Positions 9,210 through 19,021 of a stretch of 64,000 nt of DNA are shown in pieces (position 1 is the first letter of the stretch; every line of letters begins with the position of its first letter). Below the pieces are notes generated by a model, which saw only the letters and a program-made list of their open reading frames with translations, was not told the DNA's origin and searched no databases. Source of the stretch: Microbacterium pullorum (lineage in GTDB: Bacteria > Actinomycetota > Actinomycetes > Actinomycetales > Microbacteriaceae); NCBI RefSeq assembly GCF_014836535.1, contig NZ_JACSQP010000002.1:372001-436000 (forward strand). Direction: 5' to 3'. The position numbers and the translations under genes are program-made.

Positions 9210-9686
9210 ATGCGCATCACACCCCGCCGCCTGGCTGTCGGCATGAGCCTGTGGGCACCGAATCTGTTCAGCGGCATCCGCATCAGGCGGTTCTCGCCGG
9301 ACTGGACAGAGGCGACGGTCGAACTGCACGTGAACCTGTTCACCCGCAACTACGTCAAGACCGCGTTCGGCGGGTCGATGTCGGCGATGACCGACCCGTA
9401 CTTCTTCATGCTCGTGATGCACCAGCTCGGCCGGGACTACGTCGTCTGGGACACCCGCGGCGAGATCGCGTTCATCAAGCCGGGGCGCGGCAGGCTCACG
9501 GCGCACTTCCACGTGCCGCCGGCGAAGGTGGACGAGCTGCGCGAGCGCGCCCGAGACGGCGCAAAGGTGCTCGAATGGTTCGAGACGGACATCACGGATG
9601 CCGGCGGCGACCTCGTGGCGCGGGTGCGTCGAGAGGTCTACGTGCGTGAGAAGCGCCGCGTGAGCACCCCCGTCGCCGCCTCATGA
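9210..9686 (+). CDS. DUF4442 domain protein (hotdog-fold, thioesterase-like)
   Basis: A 158-residue protein typical of DUF4442: RFSPDWTEATVELHVN, then NLFTRNYVKTAFGGSMSAMTDPYFFMLVMHQLG, a central helix after the conserved GG, and IAFIKPGRGRLTAHFHVP. Relatives belong to the hotdog superfamily with PaaI-type acyl-CoA thioesterases, but no substrate is established. The start at 9210 directly precedes the conserved region. The gene is isolated and convergent with the HTH gene that ends at 9691, only 4 bp away. Confidence 0.85.
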   Translation: MRITPRRLAVGMSLWAPNLFSGIRIRRFSPDWTEATVELHVNLFTRNYVKTAFGGSMSAMTDPYFFMLVMHQLGRDYVVWDTRGEIAFIKPGRGRLTAHFHVPPAKVDELRERARDGAKVLEWFETDITDAGGDLVARVRREVYVREKRRVSTPVAAS

Positions 9687-9690
9687 GGGT

Positions 9691-10227
9691 TCACCGTCGC
9701 TCGGCCGGAATCCCCCGGTCGCGCACGAGGTAGATCCAGGGGAACGCCCGGCATCCCACCTCCCAGCCCTCGCGCTCCTCGGCCGCCAGCGACGTGCGCC
9801 AGAAGATGCGGCGGTGCTCCCACTGCGTGGCGGTCCGGCGCATACGGTGCGCGAGCATGCCCACCTCGATCGTGCGCCAGCCGGCGCGACCGGCCGCCTC
9901 GAGTTCGGCCATCTCGTCGAAGGCGGTGACGGGGCCCAGCCACCGCTCCTGCGTCGCCTCCGCCGCGGGGCTCGTCTCCACGACGGCACCGAACCGCTGC
10001 TGCGCGGCCTGACGCGACATGCCGAGCTCCGCCCCGATCAGGGCCCAACTCGCGCCGCCGGCCCGCGCTGCACCGACGGACCGCTGCAGGATCGTCCTGA
10101 CCTCCGCCTCGGCTCGGGAACTCGCCGCGATCAGCGCGAGATGCTCCGGCACCCCCAAGGGGGCGCCACCGTCGATGCCCGCGTCCCTCAGGACCGCCTC
10201 CCCCACGGCGTCGGACAGATCGCTCAT
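9691..10227 (-). CDS. Helix-turn-helix domain protein, putative regulator
   Basis: A 178-residue protein. Residues about 45-85 contain ARAGGASWALIGAELGMSRQAAQQRFG, a good helix-turn-helix with 'SRQAAQQRF' as the probable recognition helix. The C-terminal half (HRMRRTATQWEHRRIFWRT, then CRAFPWIYLVRDRGIP) has no family I can name. The ATG at 10227 overlaps the stop of the small membrane protein gene (ATGA), so both are made from one message. The operon's promoter region holds four TTGACA-like half-sites, which this protein could bind (inference). It could also regulate elsewhere. Confidence 0.75.
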   Translation of the reverse strand: MSDLSDAVGEAVLRDAGIDGGAPLGVPEHLALIAASSRAEAEVRTILQRSVGAARAGGASWALIGAELGMSRQAAQQRFGAVVETSPAAEATQERWLGPVTAFDEMAELEAAGRAGWRTIEVGMLAHRMRRTATQWEHRRIFWRTSLAAEEREGWEVGCRAFPWIYLVRDRGIPAERR

Positions 10228-10478
10228 TCCGAGCGGTCCTGGCTGGGCAGCCACACCGCGGCCGGTGCGCCTCGCCCGATGCCGTTCCCGAACCCCCAGA
10301 AGTACGCGCCGAGCGCTATGAATGCAACGCCGGCGCCCTGCACCGCGCCGCCCCAGAACCCGCGCCATTCGAACCCGACCGCCAGCACCAGGAGTACCGC
10401 GCCCGCGGCCATTCCGATGATCGCGATCCACTTCATGCGCTGGATGACGTCGAGCGCCCGACTGCTGATCCGCTTCAT
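10224..10478 (-). CDS. Small two-helix membrane protein
   Basis: An 84-residue protein with two predicted membrane helices, WIAIIGMAAGAVLLVLAVGF and GAVQGAGVAFIALGAYFWGF, separated by WRGFWG; the N-terminus is basic (MKRISSRALDVIQRMK). It is not recognised as a named family. It is the first gene of a two-gene operon with the HTH protein at 9691-10227. No ribosome binding site precedes the ATG. The predicted -10 box lies so close (10485-10490) that the message is probably leaderless. Its role may be tied to the HTH partner, as in membrane-protein/regulator pairs, but this is inference. Confidence 0.75.
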   Translation of the reverse strand: MKRISSRALDVIQRMKWIAIIGMAAGAVLLVLAVGFEWRGFWGGAVQGAGVAFIALGAYFWGFGNGIGRGAPAAVWLPSQDRSE

Positions 10479-10481
10479 GCA

Positions 10482-10526
10482 GTCAACGTATCGTTGACAT
10501 CAAGGGTTGTCAATCAAATATTGACA
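10482..10526 (-). promoter_or_regulatory. Promoter with two overlapping operator palindromes
   Basis: On the minus strand TTGACA (10508-10513) and TACGTT (10485-10490) are separated by exactly 17 bp, giving a -35/-10 pair that would start transcription about at the ATG at 10478. Palindrome A (10482-10498) has 7-bp arms GTCAACG/CGTTGAC and covers the -10. Palindrome B (10508-10526) has arms TGTCAAT/ATTGACA and covers the -35. The four half-sites recur every 12-14 bp. This is a classic repressor arrangement, and the HTH protein of the operon is the obvious candidate ligand. Confidence 0.65.
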
Positions 10527-10555
10527 CTTTCGCCGGTCTCGGCGCGCTGACCCGG

Positions 10556-11854
10556 TCAGGAGAGCGGCTTGAGCTCCAGTGCCTCGCGCCTCGTTCCGGC
10601 CGACACGGTCGCGAAGGCGGTGTAGCCGTCACTGGTGGCCCGTTCGAGGAGTGCCTTGAGGTTCTTCGTCCGCTGCTCCAAGCGCACCCGCGCACCCTCG
10701 GCGACCAGGGCTGCCTTGAGGGTGAGGAGCTCGGCGACCGGAACGTCGCGGTCATGGACGAGCACGACGCTCGTCCCCTCGGCGTCGGCGGATGCCACCA
10801 GCAGATCGGCGATGCGCTCGAAGCCGATCGAGAACCCGACGGCGGGCACCTGCTGACCGAGGAAGCGACCGATCATCCCGTCGTAGCGGCCACCGCCACC
10901 GAGCGAATAGCTCACGCTCGGGTGGGCGAGCTCGAAGATCGTGCCGGTGTAGTACCCCATCCCCCGCACCAGGAACGGATCGAACACGAGCGGGATGTCA
11001 TGTGCGACACCGCGGGCGGCGGCGACCGCCTCGCCGACGGCGACCAGGTGCGTCACGACCTCGTCGGCGACCCCCTCGGGCAGGCCCTTGCGGATCTGAC
11101 GCTCACCGTAGGGGGTGTACTCCCGGGTCTGCGGACGCAGGAGGAACCGCTCGAACGCGTCGACGGCCGTGGGGGTGGCGCCGCGGTCGCGCAGTTCCGC
11201 GGCGACGCCGTCGGGGCCGATCTTGTCGAGCTTGTCGATCGTGATGAGCACACCCGGACGCTCGTCGGGGGCGAAGCCGAAGGCATCGAGCATCGCGTCG
11301 AGGGCCCGCCGGTCGTTGATGCGGATCGTGCCGCCCTCGAGTCCGAGCGCGTCGAGGGTGTCGAGGCTCGCGACGATGAGCTCCGCCTCGGCGCGCGCCG
11401 TGGCGTCGCCGATGATGTCGATGTCGCACTGCATGAACTGGCGGTATCGCCCCTTCTGCGGGCGTTCGGCGCGCCACACCGGGGCGATCTGGATCGAGCG
11501 GAAGACGCTCGGCAGCTGGGCGCGATGGGTCGCGTAGAAGCGGGCCAGCGGCACGGTGAGGTCGTAGCGCAGCCCCAGGTCGGCGAGTGCGGTGACGTCG
11601 AGGGTCGCGTCGTCGGCCGCGGCGCGCACGGCGTCGGCATCGAGCCCGCGCTTGAGGATGTTGAAGGCGAGCTTCTCGTTGTCGCCGCCGATGCCGGCGT
11701 GCAGGCGCGAGTACTCCTCCATCACCGGGGTCTCGATCTCGTCGAACCCGTGCGCGCGGTAACGCTCTCGGATCACGGCGAGCACGCGCTCGCGACGGGT
11801 CTTGTCTGCGGGGAGGAAGTCGCGCATGCCGCGCGGCGGATTGACAGCTGCCAC
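10556..11854 (-). CDS. hisS: Histidine--tRNA ligase
   Basis: A 432-residue class II aminoacyl-tRNA synthetase charging tRNA-His with histidine. The N-terminus PPRGMRDFLPADKTRR is typical. Motif 2 is in FRSIQIAPVWRAERPQKGRYRQF followed by MQCDIDIIG, the histidine-binding loop appears as GMGYYTG, and motif 3 is LGGGGRYDGM..GFSIGFERI. The C-terminal anticodon-binding domain begins near TSVVLVHDRDVPVA. Its length is that of typical bacterial HisRS. It follows mazG by 12 bp and is probably co-transcribed with it. Confidence 0.96.
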   Translation of the reverse strand: MAAVNPPRGMRDFLPADKTRRERVLAVIRERYRAHGFDEIETPVMEEYSRLHAGIGGDNEKLAFNILKRGLDADAVRAAADDATLDVTALADLGLRYDLTVPLARFYATHRAQLPSVFRSIQIAPVWRAERPQKGRYRQFMQCDIDIIGDATARAEAELIVASLDTLDALGLEGGTIRINDRRALDAMLDAFGFAPDERPGVLITIDKLDKIGPDGVAAELRDRGATPTAVDAFERFLLRPQTREYTPYGERQIRKGLPEGVADEVVTHLVAVGEAVAAARGVAHDIPLVFDPFLVRGMGYYTGTIFELAHPSVSYSLGGGGRYDGMIGRFLGQQVPAVGFSIGFERIADLLVASADAEGTSVVLVHDRDVPVAELLTLKAALVAEGARVRLEQRTKNLKALLERATSDGYTAFATVSAGTRREALELKPLS

Positions 11855-11866
11855 GGATCGATTCTC

Positions 11867-12565
11867 TCAGGTCGTCGGTGGGTGCTCGGTCTCGCGGATC
11901 TCGGCCTCGAGGCTGCGCAGGCGCTCCCGCAGCGCCCGCTCGGCGTCCCACCCGCCGGCGCGGGCGGTCGCGACCAGCGCGAGCAGGGCGTCGCCGAGCT
12001 CGGCCTCGTCGGACGGCGCGGCCGGCGCGGCGACGTCCGCAGGCGCGGGCACGCCCACGGCGGCCGCCTTGCCGAGCATCTTCTGGGCCAGGGCGAGGGA
12101 GGGCATGTGGTGCGACACCCCGTCGAGCACGCTCGTGCGGGTGTGCTTCTCGGCCGCCTTCGCCGCATTCCAGTGCACGAGCACCTCTTCGGGCGTCGTG
12201 GCGGTCGCACCCCCGAAGACGTGCGGATGCCGACGCACCATCTTGTCGGTGAGGTCCCGTGCCACATCATCGATGTCGAAGGGGTCCTCGGCGTCGCGCG
12301 ACGCGATCTCGGCGTGGAACAGCACCTGCCAGAGCAGGTCGCCGAGTTCTTCCCGCAGGTCGTCGCGGGATCCCGCCTCGACGGCATCCACGAGTTCCGC
12401 GGCCTCTTCCACGAGGTAGGGCACGAGGGCGCGATGGTCGATCTGCTGCGTCCACACGCACCGGTCTCGCACCGCGCGCATCGTGTCGGCGGCGGCGCGC
12501 AACGCATCGTCGCGGCCGCCGTCGTCACGGTCGGCGTCGGTGGGTCCGGTGTCGAAGGAGGTCAC
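11867..12565 (-). CDS. mazG: MazG family nucleoside triphosphate pyrophosphohydrolase
   Basis: A 232-residue cytoplasmic house-cleaning enzyme hydrolysing (d)NTPs to NMP and pyrophosphate. The all-alpha NTP-PPase metal site is visible as EEAAELVDAVE near residues 50-60 and EELGDLLWQVLFHAEIA near 67-84, the EExxE...ExxD arrangement. DLTDKMVRRHPHVFGG follows, the MazG signature. It appears to be a one-domain version with a divergent C-terminal third. The N-terminus is a 20-residue Asp-rich extension. Position between nhaA and hisS, and the presence of mfd and eno in this block, match conserved actinobacterial synteny. Confidence 0.93.
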   Translation of the reverse strand: MTSFDTGPTDADRDDGGRDDALRAAADTMRAVRDRCVWTQQIDHRALVPYLVEEAAELVDAVEAGSRDDLREELGDLLWQVLFHAEIASRDAEDPFDIDDVARDLTDKMVRRHPHVFGGATATTPEEVLVHWNAAKAAEKHTRTSVLDGVSHHMPSLALAQKMLGKAAAVGVPAPADVAAPAAPSDEAELGDALLALVATARAGGWDAERALRERLRSLEAEIRETEHPPTT

Positions 12566-12581
12566 CGCACCATTGTGCCGG

Positions 12582-13784
12582 TCAGTTCAGCTGACCGCCG
12601 GTGGGCGTCGGCGAGTGCGGCACCTGCTCGCGCTCGGCCGCAGAGGTGGCCAGACGCCGGTAGTGGCGCGCGCGCTGCGAGACCAGCAGCGCGGCGACGA
12701 CGAGGGAGATGCCCGACCCCGCCAGCACGCCGAGGGTCGCCTCGTCGCGGATGAGCGGGCTGTCGGCGAACGCCAGCTCGGACAGCAGCAGCGACACGGT
12801 GAACCCGATGCCACCCAGCGAACCCGCCGCCAGCAGGTCCAGGAACGGCAGGTGGGGGGCGGTGCCGCGGCTGCCGATGCGCAGCGAAATCCACCCGAAC
12901 AAGGTGATGCCGATCATCTTGCCGACGGGGAGGGCGACCACGATGCCCCAGAACGCCGGCGACAGCTCGGTGGGCGACACCTGCGGGATGACCACCAGGG
13001 CGGCCGAGAACGCGAACAGCGGCAGCACGATGCCGTTCACCCACGGCTCGAGGGCGTGGCGCGTGCGCAGGGCCGGGCGCTGGGCCATCGCCAGCCCCAG
13101 CGCGACACCCGCGAGGGTCGCGTGCACGCCGGAGAGGTAGACCAGCACCCAGGTGGCGATGCCGAGCACCACGAGCACGATCGCGATCGGGATGCGGGCG
13201 CGGGTGTCGAGCCGACGGCTGAGCACTCCGAAGACGATGACCAGCAGCATGCCGACGGCCAGCAGCCCGATGTTGACGTCGGTGGTGAACAGCACCGCGA
13301 TGAAGACGATGCCGACGATGTCGTCGAGGATCGCCAGTGCGAGCAGGAAGATGCGGATGCCCGACGGCAGTCCCTTGCCGAACACGGCGAGCACACCGAG
13401 AGCGAAGGCGATATCGGTCGCCGTGGGAATGGGCCACCCGGAAGCGGCATCGGACCCGCCGGCGAACAGCAGGAACACTCCGATCGGCACCAGCACGCCG
13501 CCGGCGGCGGCGATGGCCGGCTGCAGCGCCTTGCGGGCGGAGTTGAGTTCGCCGTTGGTGAGCTCGAACTGCAGCTCCACCGCGACGATGAAGAAGAAGA
13601 TCGCCAGCAGACCGTCCTGGATCCAGTGCCCCACCGACATCTCGAACAGGCCCGGGATGCCGAGGTAGGTCTCCTTCACGGCGACCACGCCCTCCCCGAC
13701 CGGGGTGTTGGCGATCACCAGCGCCGACAGGGCGGCGACCAGCAGGATGACAGCGGGAAAGCGTGCCGAGCGGAATAGGGACAT
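12582..13784 (-). CDS. nhaA: Na+/H+ antiporter NhaA
   Basis: A 400-residue integral membrane antiporter exporting Na+ in exchange for H+, for pH and salt homeostasis. It has about 11-12 hydrophobic helices. Landmarks are ATDIAFALGVLAVFGKGLPSG and the adjacent Asp pair in ALAILDDIVGIVF, matching the ion-binding Asp163-Asp164 of E. coli NhaA, plus FFFIVAVELQFELTNGEL. The ATG at 13784 has AGGAGG 5 nt upstream. The longer in-frame reading upstream is intergenic. It is divergent from ppc across 142 bp. Confidence 0.95.
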   Translation of the reverse strand: MSLFRSARFPAVILLVAALSALVIANTPVGEGVVAVKETYLGIPGLFEMSVGHWIQDGLLAIFFFIVAVELQFELTNGELNSARKALQPAIAAAGGVLVPIGVFLLFAGGSDAASGWPIPTATDIAFALGVLAVFGKGLPSGIRIFLLALAILDDIVGIVFIAVLFTTDVNIGLLAVGMLLVIVFGVLSRRLDTRARIPIAIVLVVLGIATWVLVYLSGVHATLAGVALGLAMAQRPALRTRHALEPWVNGIVLPLFAFSAALVVIPQVSPTELSPAFWGIVVALPVGKMIGITLFGWISLRIGSRGTAPHLPFLDLLAAGSLGGIGFTVSLLLSELAFADSPLIRDEATLGVLAGSGISLVVAALLVSQRARHYRRLATSAAEREQVPHSPTPTGGQLN

Positions 13785-13926
13785 CGGACCTCCTGGGTAC
13801 GGGTGGCGACTTCCGCCCCCGATACCCGGGCGCGAGCCGACCAGACTTCCCGGCACACCTCGATCCATCGTACCGAGAGCAGCGGGCGGCACGGCGCGAC
13901 CCTCCGACGGCGTTAGCGTTGTCCGC

Positions 13927-16593
13927 ATGCGTGAAGTCACCCCCACCGAGGCCATCGATCTCGTCGGCCGTTTCGAAGCCGGCCAGGAGCTCCCCGAACA
14001 GATGCGTGCCGACGTGCGTCTGCTGGGTGGGCTGCTGGGCGATGTGCTGCGCGAAAGCGGCACCCCCGGCCTGTACGACGACGTCGAACGGCTGCGCACC
14101 GCGACGATCCAGGCCTACACCGACGAGACGGATGCCGCCTACGAGCGTGCCGCCGCGATCGCCGACGGGTTCCCGCTCGCGCGCGCCGAGGAGGTGGCCC
14201 GCGCCTTCACCTGCTACTTCCATCTCGTGAACCTCGCCGAGGAGCACCAGCGGGTGCGGATCCTGCGCGAACGCGACGCGAGTCCGGGCCGCGAGGCCGC
14301 GGTCGACACCGTCGCGGGCGCGTTCGGCCGGCTGGCCGAAGAGGTCGGCGACGACACCGCGCTCCGCCGCCTGCAGGCGCTGCGGTTCCACCCGGTGTTC
14401 ACCGCCCACCCGACCGAGGCACGCCGTCGCGCGGTGTCCACCGGCATCCGCCGCCTCGCCGAACTTCTCACCGAGCACGACACGACGCTGCCCGGCGGCA
14501 CCGACCGGCGCCGCGTGGAGCGCCGCATGCTGGAGGAGATCGACACCCTGTGGCGCACCGCGCCGCTGCGCGCCGAGAAGCCCGCGCCCACCGACGAGGT
14601 GCGCGCCGTCATGGCCGTGTTCGACGACACCCTCTTCACCGCCGTGCCGCAGGTGTACGCCCGCGTCGACGACGCCCTGCAGGGCCGGCTCGCCGGCGGT
14701 CGTCCCCCCATGGTCGCCCCCTTCGTGCGGCTGGGCACCTGGGTCGGCGGCGACCGCGACGGCAACCCGTTCGTGACCGCATCCGTCACCCGCAAGGCGG
14801 CCGCCATCGCGAGCGAGCACGTGCTGCTGGGCCTCGAGCGCGCCGCGAACCGCATCGGTCGCAGCCTCACGCTGGATGCCACGACCACGCCTCCCAGCGA
14901 CGAGCTGATCTCGCTGTGGCACCGCCTGCGCGCCGCCGACGAGGAGGCCGCGGACGAGATCGCCAAGCGCTCCCCCGACGAGCCGCACCGCCGTGTGCTG
15001 CTGCTGATAGCCCGGCGCATCGCCGCGACCGGTGCCCGCAATGCCGACCTCGCCTACTCCGACCCCGAACAGCTGCTCACCGAGCTGCGCGTGCTGCAGG
15101 ACTCGCTCGCGCAGGGCCACGCCGCCCGACAGGCATACGGCGCGCTGCAGCAGCTGATCTGGCAGGTGGAGACGTACGGGTTCCACCTGGCGGAGCTCGA
15201 GGTGCGTCAGCACTCCGACGTGCACAAGCGCGTGCTCGCCGAACTGGAGCGCGGTGAGCGCAGCGACCTCGGCGACGAGGTGCTCGACACCTTCCGCGCG
15301 GTCGCGTTCGTGCAGGAACGGTTCGGTCCGCGCGCCGCCGGTCGCTACATCGTGTCGTTCACCCGCACCGCCGACGACCTCGCCGCGGTGCACCGCCTCG
15401 CCCGTCACGCCGTCGGCCCCGGGGGCACCCCGCCGGTGCTCGACGTCATCCCCCTGTTCGAGACGTTCGCCGATCTGCAGGCCGCCCCCGGCATCCTCGC
15501 CGAGATCGTCGAGCACCCCGAGTTCCGCGCCCGGCTCGAGGCGACCGGCCGGCGGTTGGAGGTCATGCTCGGCTACTCCGACTCCTCCAAGGACGTCGGT
15601 CCGGTCGCCGCGAACCTCGCGCTCTACGAGGCGCAGGCGAAGATCGCCGCGTGGGCCCAGGACAACGACATCGAGCTGACCCTGTTCCACGGTCGCGGCG
15701 GCGCGCTCGGCCGCGGCGGCGGGCCGGCCAACTCCGCGATCCTCGCCCAGCCCCCGCACTCGGTCGACGGCCGCTTCAAGCTCACCGAGCAGGGCGAGGT
15801 CATCTTCGCCCGCTACGGCGACCCCGCCATCGCGATGCGTCACATCGACCAGGTGGCCGCCGCCGTGCTGCTGGCATCGGCCCCCTCGATCGAGCAGCGC
15901 AACAGCGCCGCCGCCGCCGAGTACGCCGAGGTCGCAGCCACCATGGATGCCGCCTCCCGCGAGCGCTTCTTCTCCCTCGTGAAGGCCGACGGTTTCGCCT
16001 CGTGGTTCGCCACCGTGACGCCGATGGAGGAGGTGGGGCTGCTCGCCCTCGGGTCACGCCCCGCCCGCCGCGGCCTGTCGGTGGAGTCGCTGGAAGACCT
16101 CCGCGCCATCCCGTGGGTGTTCGCGTGGACGCAGACGCGCATCAACCTCGCCGGCTGGTTCGGGCTGGGTTCGGCGCTGCAGGCCGTCGGCGACGAGGAA
16201 CTGCTGCGCGGCGCCTACGAGCGGTGGCCGCTGCTGCGCACCCTCGTGGACAACGTCGCGATGAGCCTCGCCAAGGCCGACGCCCGCATCGCCCGGGAGT
16301 ACCTGGATCTCGGCGACCGGCCCGACCTCGCCACGCTCGTGCTGGAGGAGATGGCGCTCACCCGCCAGTGGGTGGAGCGCCTCACCGGCGGCGGGCTGCT
16401 CGGCAACAAGCCGGTGCTGCAGCGCGCCGTGAAGATGCGCAGCCCCTACGTCGACGCCCTGTCGCTGCTGCAGCTGCGGGCCCTGCGCGCCCTGCGCGAC
16501 AACGACCTCACCGACGCCGATGCCGTCGACACGCGGCACCTGCTGCTGCTGTCGGTCTCGGGAGTGGCCGCCGGCCTGCAGAACACCGGGTGA
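13927..16593 (+). CDS. ppc: Phosphoenolpyruvate carboxylase
   Basis: An 888-residue anaplerotic enzyme converting PEP and bicarbonate to oxaloacetate. Conserved elements in order: FHPVFTAHPTEARRRAV with the catalytic His, WVGGDRDGNPFVTA, MLGYSDSSKDVG, FHGRGGALGRGGGPA, and the invariant C-terminal QNTG. The start MREVTPTEAIDLV at 13927 places the first helix directly after the ATG; a longer upstream reading overlaps the nhaA promoter region. It is a stand-alone plus-strand gene, ending 7 bp before the convergent hexapeptide-protein gene. Confidence 0.97.
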   Translation: MREVTPTEAIDLVGRFEAGQELPEQMRADVRLLGGLLGDVLRESGTPGLYDDVERLRTATIQAYTDETDAAYERAAAIADGFPLARAEEVARAFTCYFHLVNLAEEHQRVRILRERDASPGREAAVDTVAGAFGRLAEEVGDDTALRRLQALRFHPVFTAHPTEARRRAVSTGIRRLAELLTEHDTTLPGGTDRRRVERRMLEEIDTLWRTAPLRAEKPAPTDEVRAVMAVFDDTLFTAVPQVYARVDDALQGRLAGGRPPMVAPFVRLGTWVGGDRDGNPFVTASVTRKAAAIASEHVLLGLERAANRIGRSLTLDATTTPPSDELISLWHRLRAADEEAADEIAKRSPDEPHRRVLLLIARRIAATGARNADLAYSDPEQLLTELRVLQDSLAQGHAARQAYGALQQLIWQVETYGFHLAELEVRQHSDVHKRVLAELERGERSDLGDEVLDTFRAVAFVQERFGPRAAGRYIVSFTRTADDLAAVHRLARHAVGPGGTPPVLDVIPLFETFADLQAAPGILAEIVEHPEFRARLEATGRRLEVMLGYSDSSKDVGPVAANLALYEAQAKIAAWAQDNDIELTLFHGRGGALGRGGGPANSAILAQPPHSVDGRFKLTEQGEVIFARYGDPAIAMRHIDQVAAAVLLASAPSIEQRNSAAAAEYAEVAATMDAASRERFFSLVKADGFASWFATVTPMEEVGLLALGSRPARRGLSVESLEDLRAIPWVFAWTQTRINLAGWFGLGSALQAVGDEELLRGAYERWPLLRTLVDNVAMSLAKADARIAREYLDLGDRPDLATLVLEEMALTRQWVERLTGGGLLGNKPVLQRAVKMRSPYVDALSLLQLRALRALRDNDLTDADAVDTRHLLLLSVSGVAAGLQNTG

Positions 16594-16599
16594 GCGCGG

Positions 16600-18709
<2,110 letters not shown>

Positions 18710-18739
18710 AACCGACACGGCGGGCGGACTGCTCGCCGC

Positions 18740-18777
18740 CTGACGGATGCCGTGCCTGGCGGCGCGGCATCCGTCAG
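18740..18777. terminator. Bidirectional hairpin terminator between gdhA and the DUF1918 gene
   Basis: A 13-bp perfect stem, CTGACGGATGCCG / CGGCATCCGTCAG, with a 12-nt loop, 31 bp after the gdhA stop. It also overlaps the stop codon of the convergent small gene at 18774, so it can terminate both. Confidence 0.75.
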
Positions 18778-18962
18778 TCGACGTGCGTGATCTCGCAGTC
18801 CGCGCCCGGCGCGAGGATCCCTTCGTGGCCGTCATCGAACGTGACCGTCAGCAGCGGCGACGCGTCGCTGCCGGTCACCTCGGTGATCACTCCCCCGCGC
18901 TCGGCAGCGCCGACCGTACGACCGTGGATGCGGATGCGATCCCCCACTGCGGCTCTCATCAT
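18774..18962 (-). CDS. DUF1918 domain-containing small protein
   Basis: A 62-residue protein with one SH3-like DUF1918 domain: GDRIRIHGRTVG, then RGGVITEVTG, LTVTFDDGHEGILAPGADCEI. The family is widespread in Actinobacteria and of unknown role. Two consecutive ATG codons occur; the first (18962) has AGGAGG six bases upstream, the second nine bases, so either fits. It is transcribed away from gdhA and after mfd, but 59 bp separate it from the mfd gene's 3' end. Confidence 0.9.
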   Translation of the reverse strand: MMRAAVGDRIRIHGRTVGAAERGGVITEVTGSDASPLLTVTFDDGHEGILAPGADCEITHVD

Positions 18963-19021
18963 CGACCACCTCCTGCCGCCACGGTACGACGCGGCGGCAG
19001 TCGGCGCGAGGGGGTGTGCGC

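Noticed and set aside
12562..15843. A 1093-residue minus-strand frame over nhaA and ppc
   Set aside because: It is the out-of-frame shadow of ppc and only its 3' third coincides with nhaA. The composition is the repetitive Gly/Arg/Val pattern of GC-rich shadow frames.
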